The translations under genes and the position numbers were made by a program. Shown piece by piece: positions 63,761 through 64,000 of a stretch of DNA of 64,000 bases (positions are counted from its first letter, which is position 1; the number at the start of each line of letters is the position of its first letter). The notes below the pieces were generated by a model. It was not told the origin of the DNA and ran no database searches. It worked only from the letters and a program-made list of their open reading frames with translations. This DNA is from Nitrospinota bacterium (lineage in GTDB: Bacteria; Nitrospinota_A; UBA7883; JACRLM01): the NCBI GenBank assembly GCA_016208975.1, contig JACQXA010000004.1:931015-995014 (forward strand). Reading direction: 5' to 3'.

Positions 63761-63910
63761 GGTAGTGTCTCAGTTTGAAAGTGCAGGGGAGATTCTTCAC
63801 TTACGCTCAGAATGACAACATAAAAGCCGTTGATAACACTGTCATCCTGGGCGAAGCGCAGGCGAAGTGAAGGATCTGTCTGTTATTTGAGATTCAAACT
63901 GAGGCCCACC
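63761..63910 (+). mobile_element. 150-bp MITE-like palindromic element, copy 5
   Basis: Right end changed to GAGGCCCACC, otherwise as copies 1-3. Flanks AACGCGGT (63753-63760) and AACACGGT (63911-63918) differ at one base of the 8-bp duplication, suggesting an older insertion. It lies about 57 bp upstream of the palindrome in the metK promoter region. Confidence 0.88.
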
Positions 63911-63985
63911 AACACGGTGGCGGTCATGCCGACTTGGCAGGGTTATGTTATCATTTAATATGTAGTCCAATTTGGCCGGATAAAA

Positions 63986-64000
63986 ATGAAACCATTTATC
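63986..64000 (+). CDS. Possible gene start at window edge
   Basis: ATG 63986 begins MKPFI and runs off the window. A GGCCGG precedes it at 9 nt or so. Too little sequence to judge. Confidence 0.2.

Overview
The window is a dense chromosomal segment of a Gram-negative bacterium, moderately GC-rich by eye. Envelope evidence is strong: FadL-type and other outer-membrane barrels, lipoproteins, periplasmic amidase and lytic transglycosylases. It makes flagella (FlaG with a sigma-28 promoter, a DUF115/MAF-type protein) and respires through a b6f/bc-type complex. The gene mix (DUF115, split cytochrome b, multiheme cytochrome, class III cyclase, MetH without reactivation domain) suggests a lineage such as Desulfobacterota or Nitrospinota, but no rRNA or tRNA is present and the taxon cannot be fixed from sequence alone.

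Layout. 1-84: 5' end of alanine dehydrogenase (minus strand). 582-3796: a DnaE-type polymerase split into two overlapping genes, bracketed by a 73-bp diverged direct repeat of the alanine dehydrogenase start. 4045-13409: a housekeeping run (DsrE-like, amiC, xseB, ispA, a hicBA toxin-antitoxin pair, dxs, tlyA, HIT, rsmB, rsmI). 13406-18854: minus-strand membrane proteins, then a class III nucleotide cyclase with a cupredoxin-like protein and an outer-membrane barrel. 19096-26737: quinone oxidoreductase, hydrolase, FadL, lipA, FmdB, histone-deacetylase-like hydrolase and small low-complexity proteins. 26762-39926 (minus): MetH, a pyruvyl-transferase/DUF115/GGDEF group, D-aminoacylase, slt, miaA, a tRNA methyltransferase-like gene, flaG. 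40923-42065: a DegT-type aminotransferase. 42105-49341 (plus): biotin genes bioH-bioC-bioDA (bioD and bioA fused), ruvX, mltG, a SpoIIE-type phosphatase and a P1 peptidase. 49421-54512: surface polysaccharide genes ending in a sialidase-like protein. 54640-60804: HU, folE, an electron-transfer operon (pentaheme cytochrome, Rieske, cytochrome b6, subunit IV) and metG. 61116-63589: ahcY and metK of the methyl cycle.

The most striking structure is a family of five ~151-bp imperfect palindromes (278, 3742, 24965, 40679, 63761). They have 19-bp terminal inverted repeats and 8-bp target-site duplications, so they are non-autonomous transposable elements (MITEs). One rewrote the 3' end of the split polymerase, and another sits in the T-tract of a terminator. 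Other notable points are the split polymerase and its junction with alanine dehydrogenase remnants, a near-consensus sigma-28 promoter before flaG, the BioD-BioA fusion, a bc complex with a pentaheme cytochrome in place of c1 or f, and the cyclase/cupredoxin/barrel trio.

Functional links: metK, ahcY and metH together cover the S-adenosylmethionine/homocysteine cycle; ispA and dxs feed isoprenoid synthesis; bioH, bioC and bioDA cover most of biotin synthesis; the 30-40 kb region combines carbohydrate-modifying enzymes, c-di-GMP synthesis and a flagellar gene.
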